Shown here one piece after another: positions 37,897-45,744 of a DNA stretch of 64,000 nt. The notes below the pieces were generated by a model. The model ran no database searches and was not told where the DNA came from. It was given only the letters and a program-made list of their open reading frames with translations. How positions within the stretch are numbered: position 1 is the stretch's first letter; each line of letters opens with the position of its first letter. Origin of the DNA: Oceanihabitans sp. 2_MG-2023 (GTDB lineage: Bacteria > Bacteroidota > Bacteroidia > Flavobacteriales > Flavobacteriaceae); NCBI RefSeq assembly GCF_030547245.1, contig NZ_JAUOQT010000002.1, positions 310,001-374,000 of the forward strand, written 5' to 3'. The position numbers were made by a program, and so were the translations under genes.

Positions 37897-38802
37897 CTAA
37901 TCCATTAACACCTTTGCTCCTTCTGGTTTAGAAAAGAAATTCTCCTCTACCGTTGGAGAAAAGCTAAGATCACTTACTTCAATTTTTGTAATATATTCAC
38001 CTAATCCATCTGTATCTTTAGTAGACCAATAGGTTTTAAAGCCAGTTGCAAAAACAATACCGTCTACGGTTGTTGTTTCTTGTAGTACTGTCGTTTTTTC
38101 TGGAGCATGCCCACCATTTGGAAAGTATTTAGGGTACGAAACTATATATTTAATTGCTGTTACCAAGTTGGTTTTTGCATTTATATAAAGAATATAATAA
38201 TCGTCTGGAGCAGAACCTACACCTGCATCATAAGTTGCTTTTATAACCTTTTGTGTTTCTTCTTGAAATTGTTGTTCTGGTAATAACTCAAGACGAACAC
38301 CTGCGCCATCCAAAACAAATGGATGACCAGAAAAATACAATGGAGTTAAAGCCCAAAATTTAGTATCGTAATTAAACGATGTACTATCCTTTGCTTTTAT
38401 CCAAGATTCTTTTCCATCCCAACCAAAAGTAGATGTTGTATCTGTAACACTATTGTGTCTTGCTTTATTACTCCAAGTATCAATAGTTTGATAAGAGTCT
38501 CTAATACCTTTACCATTTACTGGCAAATAATTAAAACGCATAGATAAATAACCATTAGAATACCATGTGTTTAAACCTCCGTGAGCTTCCATAGCATTCC
38601 ACAGGACTTTACCTGCTTCTGTAGTATTCAATCTTTTATTCGCTTTCCCTACTCTTTCTTTAATCCAAGAATCTGGAATATGATATTGTGTTTCAGACGT
38701 TTTCACTTCCACGCTAGTAGCCGCTTCCTTTTTTGTAGTTTCTTTACATGCTACAAGATTTAATACTAAAAATAGACCTAGAAGGTTAAAAGGTATTTTC
38801 AT
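37897..38802 (-). CDS. LolA-like (DUF6503-type) lipoprotein
   Basis: 301 residues. The lipobox is LVAC at the end of the signal, with the lipidated Cys at residue 19. The mature part has an AMEAHGGLNTWYSNG segment, a beta-rich body with TFGWDGKESWIK, and TNLVTAIKYIVSYPKYF. This resembles the LolA/LolB-like half-barrel of DUF6503-type proteins, which are common as lipoproteins in flavobacteria. Function unknown, perhaps hydrophobic-ligand binding. It is single-gene, with its own terminator. Confidence 0.6.
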   Translation of the reverse strand: MKIPFNLLGLFLVLNLVACKETTKKEAATSVEVKTSETQYHIPDSWIKERVGKANKRLNTTEAGKVLWNAMEAHGGLNTWYSNGYLSMRFNYLPVNGKGIRDSYQTIDTWSNKARHNSVTDTTSTFGWDGKESWIKAKDSTSFNYDTKFWALTPLYFSGHPFVLDGAGVRLELLPEQQFQEETQKVIKATYDAGVGSAPDDYYILYINAKTNLVTAIKYIVSYPKYFPNGGHAPEKTTVLQETTTVDGIVFATGFKTYWSTKDTDGLGEYITKIEVSDLSFSPTVEENFFSKPEGAKVLMD

Positions 38803-38976
38803 TTTTTATATTCTTTTTTATTAATTAATAAAACGTAGTCGAAATAATTCTTCGAACCTTTCAAAATTAAATAAATTTATTTTAAAATGATTCCTGGATG
38901 AAACCTATCACTTAATGATGCTGTAGTTTAATTACCTGAAACTTGATTAAATAATCTTCCTAATAAAAGAAAAAAA

Positions 38977-40140
38977 CTAATCGTATTCATTAATTCCGTA
39001 AAGGACTTGCTTCATTTTACTTCCATTAATTTCAACGGGTTTGTAGGCAGTATTAAACTTTTCAATACTGGTTTTTATATTTTCTTTTAAGGTTTTATAT
39101 TCTGTAGGTATTTTGCTTGCACATTGTTGTTCGTTTTCATAGCTGTTTAGCATAATACCAAATTTCTCATAAAACTTTGCTCCTTGGTTTATATGTGAAT
39201 TATATTGCGTTATAAATTGCAAAAGCCTATCAATAGGAAATTCTAGATTTATCTGCATTTTATGTGCTTTATAACGTTGTGTTTCGTCATTAATGACTTT
39301 GTTTAATTCTTCTAAAAACCCATTGAGACTTCCTCTTACAGCATCCCAATCATCTGCATTTCTACATTCTTTTAGTGGTGTTTTATATTGAATCGGTTTT
39401 GTAAAATCTACAAACAGTTGTTCTAACTCCTTAATAATATTATCATTACTTTTTTGCAAAAAGGCAGTTTCAAAATAAATGGTATTTAAATCATTATGCA
39501 TGCGTAAAGTAAAATCTAAAATGCATTCTACATCTTCTAAATTAGCTTCTTTTTCCGCTTTACTAGAACTAGTATTTGTAAATAGGGATACGATTGAATG
39601 TACCACAGAAGTATATATATTATCTCCTAAAATATTTGATAGATTAAAACCTTCTTTTTTATCTTGTTTACTACTAATGACATCTTTCATTTTAGCAAAC
39701 TCTGGATAATGATTAGGGTTACTTAAATTATTAATCTCGTTAAAAGTTGCTACACTAGAAAAATGATGATCTAAACTCAAGGTTTTTTCATATAAGATTT
39801 TAATAATCTGTAAGCCTTTTAAATAGCGTATTTTACTTATATCACTAGCTTCCGATAAAGCATTTAAATTCAACTGTTCTTTTAGTTGATCTTTTTGTAT
39901 TAAAAGAGCGACTTGCTGGTTTGCATTATTTGTTTTTGCAAGTTTTTTATTTAAAACGACAAGTCTTTTCTGTAAACCAATATTTTTAAAATCATAACGT
40001 GAAGTAACAGCCTTCGTTTCTTGTTCTAATTCGTTTAAAACAATAGCTATATTGTTTTCTGGTTTTACATGTGCAAAACCAGAATAGGATATAAACAACA
40101 AGAGTATTATTGCTATAAAATGTTTTATAAACTGTACCAT
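38977..40140 (-). CDS. exported alpha-helical protein of unknown function
   Basis: 387 residues with a signal peptide (~1-23, SYSGFAHV). The mature protein is largely helical and Gln/Lys/Asn-rich. It has a TNTSSSKAEKEANLEDVECILDF central region and a conserved-looking Cys pattern (C210-type ECILD, then KECRNADDW and QQCASKIP). No family is recognised. It starts one base after the stop of the next gene upstream (40142-40594), so the two are an operon of exported proteins and may work together. Confidence 0.6.
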   Translation of the reverse strand: MVQFIKHFIAIILLLFISYSGFAHVKPENNIAIVLNELEQETKAVTSRYDFKNIGLQKRLVVLNKKLAKTNNANQQVALLIQKDQLKEQLNLNALSEASDISKIRYLKGLQIIKILYEKTLSLDHHFSSVATFNEINNLSNPNHYPEFAKMKDVISSKQDKKEGFNLSNILGDNIYTSVVHSIVSLFTNTSSSKAEKEANLEDVECILDFTLRMHNDLNTIYFETAFLQKSNDNIIKELEQLFVDFTKPIQYKTPLKECRNADDWDAVRGSLNGFLEELNKVINDETQRYKAHKMQINLEFPIDRLLQFITQYNSHINQGAKFYEKFGIMLNSYENEQQCASKIPTEYKTLKENIKTSIEKFNTAYKPVEINGSKMKQVLYGINEYD

Positions 40141-40141
40141 A

Positions 40142-40594
40142 CTATTCTAATTTTAGCCTTATAGTAAATGTGTCTTTTGTTATTATTATTGGATAATTCC
40201 CCTTTGCTATTTTGGTTAGAGGTTTTGCTGTTTTCAAACCTATTTTGGTTTCTGCTTCTAGCGTTAAATCCTCTTCCATAATAAAGGTTAATTCATTTAC
40301 TTTAGAGGTTGTAGTAAGGTATTGCCCGACTATTTTATATTCTTCCTCTTTTGTAATTTTAGATCTATCTATAATTAAGGTTATGGTATTCTCTTTATTA
40401 TAGGTTACTTGTGTGTTTGCTTGTGCTTTAGTAGTACTTGTATTAAAACCACAAGCACCTCTACCACTACAATCTAATCCTAATCTCCCAAACGATAATT
40501 CTGTATTAATTGTTGTTTTCTCGGAAATATTTTTCACTTGAGAAAAGGCAATAGTGGTTAGGCATAGTAGCGCTATGTGAATAATTTTTTTCAT
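40142..40594 (-). CDS. small exported protein with DCSGRGACG motif
   Basis: 150 residues. Signal peptide MKKIIHIALLCLTTIAFSQ is followed by a beta-rich mature part of ~130 residues. The most distinctive stretch is RLGLDCSGRGACGFNTST (~37-54), with two closely spaced cysteines that could bind metal or form a disulfide. The rest alternates Thr/Ile/Lys strands. No family is recognised. It is coupled to the downstream helical exported protein (1 bp gap). Confidence 0.6.
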   Translation of the reverse strand: MKKIIHIALLCLTTIAFSQVKNISEKTTINTELSFGRLGLDCSGRGACGFNTSTTKAQANTQVTYNKENTITLIIDRSKITKEEEYKIVGQYLTTTSKVNELTFIMEEDLTLEAETKIGLKTAKPLTKIAKGNYPIIITKDTFTIRLKLE

Positions 40595-40652
40595 AGATAT
40601 TTTACATGAAAATTAACTACCTATTAAAAAATAGAAGCAGATAGTTAATAAA

Positions 40653-41159
40653 TTAATACTCAAAACCATTTAAAGCCCAAAGAACATGACATCTAAAACA
40701 AAAAAAACAACAACCATTAAACATTTTATTGTTATTATAGTTATCTAAATTATCCTCAATTATTATAATACCAAACAAACTTTGTTCTTTACTTATATCC
40801 TTTTTTAATTGTCCTGAATTATTCATATAATTTATTGCGTCATAAATCACTTTCCCTGAATCTTCTAATACAATATTCATTGATGTATTATTGGATAAAT
40901 AGTAAAACACTTTTTTTATTATTGCTTCTCCTTCTTTTGAAATTGGAGTTATTTTAGACGTACCATATAATTCCTTCTTAAAAACGATATAGCTATCTCC
41001 TTCCTTGTAATATGGTTTTGCTAATTCTAGCATAGAGTTTAAAGTTTCTGCTAATTCTTTTTGCATACCTTTAATGTCATTTGTAGATTTTGTTTGTGCT
41101 GATATATTTATGGTAAATGATACCATAACAATTATGTATATAAAGTGTAAATTTTTCAT
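40653..41159 (-). CDS. exported protein with Cys/aromatic-rich C-terminus
   Basis: 168 residues. A signal peptide ends near NISAQ. A helical body follows (AETLNSMLELAKPYYKEGD, EAIIKKVFYYLSNNTSMN). The tail is unusual: after NNNNKMF-type residues the protein ends GCCFFCFRCHVLWALNG plus four residues, with four Cys and a His in 8-10 positions. That could be a metal-binding or lipid-interacting tail. No family is recognised. The upstream region faintly resembles the duplicated leader described at 42838 and 44412. Confidence 0.5.
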   Translation of the reverse strand: MKNLHFIYIIVMVSFTINISAQTKSTNDIKGMQKELAETLNSMLELAKPYYKEGDSYIVFKKELYGTSKITPISKEGEAIIKKVFYYLSNNTSMNIVLEDSGKVIYDAINYMNNSGQLKKDISKEQSLFGIIIIEDNLDNYNNNKMFNGCCFFCFRCHVLWALNGFEY

Positions 41160-41262
41160 AATTTAAGTTTTTAATTCCCTACTCTTTTATTGCTTTTCGG
41201 GTTTCGCATTTTATTCATGTTTTATGAAAAAATAATATTGATATATAGTGTTTTTCTCCTAG

Positions 41263-42306
41263 CTACTTTAAAAATTCTATATTTAAAGTTGACCAATTAA
41301 TCTTGTTATTTAATAAATCGTTTAAATAACAAATATTCTTTTCTGTTACAATTATGTTATCTACTGAATTAATAACATTACCTAATTTATAAATTTCTGA
41401 TTGATTATTTGATTGATAAAAAATCAATTTATCATCTTGGATTATTGATCTATTCGTATTCTCAGTAATTTTATTATTTTTATTTTTTTTATAATAAACT
41501 TTACCTTCTGTATAGTCTAAAACCCAATTATAATTTTTCAAAAATTGTACCCCCATTAAATTTCTTTTAATATAATTATTTGATTTAACTATAAAATCAT
41601 TCTCCATTGATTTAAATCTAGAATTGAAAACAGTGTCTAGTTTGCCTCTATTCATAAAGTAAGAAGAATAAGTTTCTGTTTTAATCTTATTAAAATCCTC
41701 TTTTGTTAGTAAAAGTGAATATGGGTTTCCTGTATCTAGCTTAACATTCAAATATTGACCATTAACACTTAAAGAAATAATAAAATAATAACCATCAAAG
41801 TCTAAAACTTTAAGTTCTTTATAGTCTTTATTATTTTTTATAAATGATACAGGTAACTTTTGAATAATATTATTTTTAAAATCTAAACCTATAACTTCAT
41901 TATAGAATAACTCACACCCAATTAGTCCTAAATTATCATTACAAATAGTATTATTTGGTAAAACTCGAAATACTGCATTATTTACTTCAAAAAAATTATT
42001 TTTAATTAATTCAATAACTATTGATTTATTCTCAATTCGTTTTCCATTTGAATTAACTAATTCACCAATTTTTATCGAGTCTTTGATATTTAAACTTTTT
42101 AATTTTTCGCTATAAATAATATTTGGGGCTCCGATATCTAAAAAGAAATTAACACTATCTTTTAGAGAGATCCTATTATTTGATATTTCAAAAGGGATTA
42201 ATTGATTGCTAAATTTAATATCCTGATTATTAACTAACTTATTAAGCTTGATAAAGCTACAGCTACAAAACAAGCATATAATTCCAATAATATAAAGGTT
42301 CCTCAT
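41263..42306 (-). CDS. retropepsin-like aspartic protease family lipoprotein
   Basis: 347 residues. A short hydrophobic signal ends FCSC, a probable non-standard lipobox. Two protease-like halves are seen. The first has FFLDIGAPNIIYS (~57) in the place of the DTG loop. The second has VKLDTGNPYSLLL (~192) with a proper Asp-Thr-Gly. This is the arrangement of gag-polyprotein/PDZ-type aspartyl protease families in Bacteroidota, although the PDZ part is reduced or absent: the C-terminal ~80 residues end in NIIVTEKNICYLNDLLN, which looks like the tail of a PDZ domain. Activity is uncertain because the first motif has DIG in place of DTG. Confidence 0.65.
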   Translation of the reverse strand: MRNLYIIGIICLFCSCSFIKLNKLVNNQDIKFSNQLIPFEISNNRISLKDSVNFFLDIGAPNIIYSEKLKSLNIKDSIKIGELVNSNGKRIENKSIVIELIKNNFFEVNNAVFRVLPNNTICNDNLGLIGCELFYNEVIGLDFKNNIIQKLPVSFIKNNKDYKELKVLDFDGYYFIISLSVNGQYLNVKLDTGNPYSLLLTKEDFNKIKTETYSSYFMNRGKLDTVFNSRFKSMENDFIVKSNNYIKRNLMGVQFLKNYNWVLDYTEGKVYYKKNKNNKITENTNRSIIQDDKLIFYQSNNQSEIYKLGNVINSVDNIIVTEKNICYLNDLLNNKINWSTLNIEFLK

Positions 42307-42333
42307 TTTTTGTAATTTAAGTTAATACTAAAT

Positions 42334-42361
42334 AAGAGGTTGATCAATTAATCAACCTCTT
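42334..42361 (-). terminator. probable intrinsic terminator after the exported 155-aa protein gene
   Basis: An 11-bp perfect stem (42334-42344 with 42351-42361) has a 6-nt loop. The T-tract on the minus strand is weak. It lies 8 bp past the stop at 42370. Confidence 0.6.
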
Positions 42362-42369
42362 CAAAAAGC

Positions 42370-42837
42370 TTACACCCAAGTATCATCTAACCAATCAATA
42401 AACTTTCTTAACCAGTTAAACCATTTTGGTTTCTTTATCCTAGAAGCCTCTCTATCATACTTGACTTCATATTTTTTTAAGGCAATAGCAGTTTTTGCAA
42501 AGCTATTCCCATCTATATAATCGTAAACTTGATCTGGACTTAATTTCTTTGTGTGAAACACATAAATTTCTTCCATATAAGGTTTAAAAATATTTATTAA
42601 TTCTTTATCATCTACACAAGATGTTGTTGATTTAACAAACTCATCTTTAGTCATGCCGTTTTTATAGAATTCTTTTGTTTCTAAATACGTAATAACTGCA
42701 TGAAACTTTCCAACTAATTTTACGGAAGTTGGAATTTTATCATTTGTCTTAAAACTTTCTTGTGCTTTAGAACTAAAAGAAATCAATATCATAAAAACTA
42801 AAGTAATAACTGATATTACATTTTTTAAGTTTTTCAT
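42370..42837 (-). CDS. exported protein of unknown function, leader-element copy 1
   Basis: 155 residues. The signal peptide MKNLKNVISVITLVFMILIS ends SSKAQ. The mature helical protein has a single Cys pattern (STTSCVDDKEL) and a Trp/Lys-rich tail (KPKWFNWLRKFIDWLDDTWV). The first ~15 codons are nearly the same as those of the 218-aa protein at 43755-44411. That similarity comes from a duplicated block covering signal peptide, leader and queG 3' end; beyond the signal the two proteins are unrelated. No family is recognised. Confidence 0.6.
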   Translation of the reverse strand: MKNLKNVISVITLVFMILISFSSKAQESFKTNDKIPTSVKLVGKFHAVITYLETKEFYKNGMTKDEFVKSTTSCVDDKELINIFKPYMEEIYVFHTKKLSPDQVYDYIDGNSFAKTAIALKKYEVKYDREASRIKKPKWFNWLRKFIDWLDDTWV

Positions 42838-43168
42838 TTTAATAAGATTTAAATAAGATCAACTACTCTATACGTTTTTCGGTATACCCGGCTTTTTAAA
42901 GTGTGTAAGCTTTACACTCTTCAAAACAAACTTGCTTCTATCTTATTTAAATTTTTTGTATATATAAAAGATAAACACTGTTTATTTTGGTTTTAGCGAA
43001 CCTATGAGAGCCTTTACCTAGTAGAGTCTTTCTCTTTTTTTTAGTTATTTCCTTTCTGTTTCGTATTCCACTTTTAAGATTAATAATAATAACTAAATAT
43101 AGAATATTTTCTACATAAAACAAAATAATTTCACTGTAAAACACTAATTATCAGATAATAATACTGTT
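42838..43168 (-). promoter_or_regulatory. conserved promoter and long 5' leader, copy 1
   Basis: This fills the 5' part of a 583-bp gap without an intact gene. Bacteroidota-type promoter boxes are TTTG at 43124-43121 and TATATTTA at 43101-43094 (reading minus), with a 19-bp spacer. They predict a start near 43087 and a leader of ~250 nt. The leader holds an inverted repeat GTGTAA-N3-TTACAC (42903-42917), an 8-bp palindrome GGTATACC and a GAGA..TCTC-flanked purine/pyrimidine pair near 43005-43034. Confidence 0.5.
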
Positions 43169-43360
43169 TTAATCTTTAACAAAACCGAAATTAGGTTGCA
43201 AGCCAGAAAACTTGGTACACCTTACTACCAATTCCGGAAGCACTTTTAATCAACATTTCCAGTGTGATTTCTTCCCAAACCCTTTGATCCTTGTTAATAG
43301 TTCTGGATGTGGTTTAAAAAGCAGCTCTTTATGTGGTCTAAAGAATTTACACCAAGAGCA
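43169..43360 (-). pseudogene. queG 3'-end relic (63 codons plus stop)
   Basis: Read on the minus strand from 43360, 63 codons and a TAA align without gaps to the last 63 residues of QueG (44741-45673). By hand count 27 of 63 positions are identical, including PHPELL and TKFSGL. There is an in-frame TGA at codon 37 and the upstream 80% of the gene is missing, so it cannot be functional. It is the counterpart, in duplication copy 1, of the live queG 3' end in copy 2. The adjoining 43361-43420 does not match queG. Confidence 0.88.
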
Positions 43361-43420
43361 CATCTAGCCAATTCTCTTATTTCTTCTTGAATACGCTGTG
43401 CGAACTGTTTTAATTGATCC

Positions 43421-43690
43421 TTATTCGACACTGGTTTTTCTCTTTAAGTATAGAAAGGAAATCACAAATAATAACAAGTAAAACAACCAATATTTTAACT
43501 CTATAAAATTCATACCAACAATTTCTCCATTTAACCAAAACATACCATCATTAAACTTTAAATTAAATTCATTTCGCTTCTCCATTTGAATAAAACCAAC
43601 CAATAAGCTAATACAGTTTACTGTTAAAAGGATTATAATAGTGAGACCTGCAGATTTACTTATTAAAGTGAAATTTTCTTTATTTGTCAT
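43421..43690 (-). CDS. small membrane protein, two helices
   Basis: 89 residues. Helices at ~16-36 and ~63-83 (LKYWLFYLLLFVISFLYL) enclose a hydrophilic loop with NEFNLKFNDGMFWLNGEIVG. Its start is 64 bp downstream of the stop of the exported 218-aa protein on the same strand. No family is recognised. It is probably a real gene from its composition and its position in the cluster, but coding evidence is limited by its size. Confidence 0.5.
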   Translation of the reverse strand: MTNKENFTLISKSAGLTIIILLTVNCISLLVGFIQMEKRNEFNLKFNDGMFWLNGEIVGMNFIELKYWLFYLLLFVISFLYLKRKTSVE

Positions 43691-43754
43691 AAGATTTAAT
43701 TTGAATTCTGAAACTCAAGTTTTTATTAAACTTGAATTTCAGAAAATTTAATAA

Positions 43755-44411
43755 TTATTTTGAAAGATTTATAGATAAGTTTTTGCTATTTGAAAAATCT
43801 TCTGATTTTAATTTACGTTGATTTAATGGAATAAACTTCATACTTGTAACATCATATTTTTTTCCTTTAATTGTTATTTCATGACTTATAGGACCTTCTG
43901 TTTTACTGAAACAATCACAATCAAATCCTATTGAGGCATAATGTCCCTCATGTGTATAACCTATTTCGGCTTGAACACAACACATAACAATTGCTACAAC
44001 AATTTGCCACCAATCTTCTTTGGAATTCACATAAGTTATAATTGGTTCGTTTAATTTATTAAAACCATTAAAGTTATTATTTGGCCCTCCTTTGATATTT
44101 CCTGTATTAATATTATCGTCGTATGATGTGACCAATTTCTCCCCATTATATAATTCAATTCTTACTTCTTCAAAAGGAGTGTTTTCCAAATTAGGAAGTA
44201 TTGTTGTTTTCCCTAACTGGTCCTTTACTATATCAAGGCTAATTATTTTATAATTATTTGATTTATATTCTAAAGCTGTTTTATTAGAATTAATAGAAGA
44301 TAAGTCTATTAATTCAGATTTACTGAATTCTTTCTGCGCACTAACATCAAGACTAGTCAACATAACCAAAACTAGAGTAATAACCGACATTACATTTTTT
44401 AAGTTTTTCAT
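43755..44411 (-). CDS. exported protein of unknown function, leader-element copy 2
   Basis: 218 residues. Signal peptide MKNLKNVMSVITLVLVMLTS ends VSAQ. The mature part includes an Asn/Gly linker (GNIKGGPNNNFNGFNKL), then a Cys-containing hydrophobic stretch (VVAIVMCCVQAEIGYTHEG) and FDCDCFSKTEG. The four Cys and nearby His could form disulfides or a metal site. The tail is Ser/Lys/Asn-rich. No family is recognised. It shares promoter, leader and signal-peptide start with the 155-aa gene at 42370-42837. Confidence 0.6.
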   Translation of the reverse strand: MKNLKNVMSVITLVLVMLTSLDVSAQKEFSKSELIDLSSINSNKTALEYKSNNYKIISLDIVKDQLGKTTILPNLENTPFEEVRIELYNGEKLVTSYDDNINTGNIKGGPNNNFNGFNKLNEPIITYVNSKEDWWQIVVAIVMCCVQAEIGYTHEGHYASIGFDCDCFSKTEGPISHEITIKGKKYDVTSMKFIPLNQRKLKSEDFSNSKNLSINLSK

Positions 44412-44935
44412 TTTAATAAGATTTAAATAAGATCACCTACTCTATACGTTTTTCGGTATACCCGGCTTTTTAAAGTGTGTAAGCTTTACACTCTTCAAAA
44501 CAAACTTGCTTCTATCTTATTTAATTTTTTTGTATCTTTATAAAAGATAAACACTGTTTATTTTGGTTTTAGCGAACCTATGAGAGCCTTTACCTAGTAG
44601 AGGCTTTCTCTTTTTTAATTATTTCCTTTCTGTTTCGTATTCTACTTTTTATAATTAACAACAACTAAATATAGAATATTTTCTATATAAAACAAAATAA
44701 TTTTACTGTAAAACACTAATTATCAGACAATAAGTTGATTTTACTCTTTAAGAAAATGGATATTGCGTGTTAACCCAGAGAATTTGGTACGCTTTACTGC
44801 AGATTTTTGAAACACTTTTTGAAATACATCTTCTGTAATTTCTTCCCAATCCTTTTTGGTCATCGATAACAGTTCTGGGTGCGGGTTGAAAAGGGGCTCA
44901 TTATGGGCTTTAGAGAACTTGTTCCAAGGACAAAC
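44362..44935 (-). repeat. segmental duplication, copy 2 (signal-peptide start, leader, live queG 3' end)
   Basis: Partner of 42790-43363 at an offset of 1571-1574 bp. Here the queG part is intact and in frame with the full gene. Both copies run in the same direction, so the arrangement is a direct repeat that encloses the two-helix membrane protein and the 218-aa exported protein. Confidence 0.9.
44412..44740 (-). promoter_or_regulatory. conserved promoter and long 5' leader, copy 2
   Basis: This occupies the 329-bp gap between queG and the 218-aa exported gene. The boxes are TTTG at 44696-44693 and TATATTTA at 44673-44666 (minus), with a 19-bp spacer. The predicted start is near 44658, giving a ~247-nt leader. 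The same inverted repeats as in copy 1 are present, and here the GAGA-AA-GCC / GGC-TCTC pairing around 44581-44610 is better matched. No open reading frame of note is seen in the leader. Confidence 0.5.
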
Positions 44936-45673
44936 GTCTTGGCAAACATCGCAACCAAACATCCAATCGTCTAATTTGTCTTTAAATTCGGTTGGAATAT
45001 TTTCTTTTAACTCGATGGTAAAATAGGAAATACACTTACTGCCATCAACCACGTATGGCTCTGTTATGGCTTGTGTTGGACAAGCATCAACACATGCGGT
45101 ACAGGTACCACAGTGATCTGTTACTGGCGCATCGTATTCTAAATCTAAATCTATAATTAATTCTGCTATAAAATAGAACGACCCAACTTGTTGCGTTAGT
45201 AAATTACTGTGTTTACCAATCCAACCTAAACCCGATTTAGCTGCCCATGCTTTATCTAAAACAGGAGCAGAATCAACAAATGCGCGACCATGAACCTCGC
45301 CTATTTGATCTTGGATGAAATGGGTGAGTTCTTTTAATTTGGATTTAATGACATGATGATAATCATTTCCATAGGCATATTTGGATAGTTTATAGCTATT
45401 CGCTGTTTGTTCTTTACTCGGGTAATAATTTAGGAGTAAAGAAATTACAGATTTAGAATCTGCTACGAGTTTGGTGGGATCCAGACGTTTATCGAAATGG
45501 TTTTCCATATAACGCATTTCACCGTGACTATTATTTTTAAGCCACTTTTCTAATCGTGGTGCTTCTTCTTCTAGAAATGCTGCTTTACTAATACCACAAG
45601 ACAAAAAACCGAGGCGTTTGGCTTCGGATTTAATACTGCTACTATACTTTTGTTTTGTGTTCATTATTTGCAT
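44741..45673 (-). CDS. queG: epoxyqueuosine reductase QueG
   Basis: 310 residues. The cobalamin-binding N-terminal region contains the [16 protein letters not shown] segment and [23 protein letters not shown], a QueG hallmark. Two 4Fe-4S clusters are ligated by [12 protein letters not shown] (~190) and [10 protein letters not shown] (~240). It makes the last step of queuosine synthesis in tRNA (epoxyqueuosine to queuosine). Two in-frame ATGs, 45673 and 45664, are possible starts. A decayed copy of its last 63 codons lies ~1.6 kb downstream. The upstream neighbour is ruvB on the same strand. Confidence 0.95.
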   Translation of the reverse strand: MQIMNTKQKYSSSIKSEAKRLGFLSCGISKAAFLEEEAPRLEKWLKNNSHGEMRYMENHFDKRLDPTKLVADSKSVISLLLNYYPSKEQTANSYKLSKYAYGNDYHHVIKSKLKELTHFIQDQIGEVHGRAFVDSAPVLDKAWAAKSGLGWIGKHSNLLTQQVGSFYFIAELIIDLDLEYDAPVTDHCGTCTACVDACPTQAITEPYVVDGSKCISYFTIELKENIPTEFKDKLDDWMFGCDVCQDVCPWNKFSKAHNEPLFNPHPELLSMTKKDWEEITEDVFQKVFQKSAVKRTKFSGLTRNIHFLKE

Positions 45674-45744
45674 TAACGATTGAGCAATTGTTGGAGCTCC
45701 TCGCAGAGAGCGACTTGCGAAAGCGTGACCTGTAAGGAAATGCC

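Larger units (their letters stand above)
42790..43363 (-). repeat. segmental duplication, copy 1 (signal-peptide start, leader, queG 3' relic)
   Basis: About 570 bp that aligns with 44362-44935 in the same orientation and order: the first codons of an exported protein, the intergenic leader and promoter, and the queG 3' end. The 113 bp just upstream of the start codon differ from copy 2 at one base, whereas the queG part is heavily diverged. Confidence 0.9.

Noticed and set aside
42947-43144. A 65-codon minus-strand reading inside leader copy 1
   Set aside because: It lies across the conserved leader and promoter. Copy 2 has indels that would break the frame, and the composition is not protein-like.
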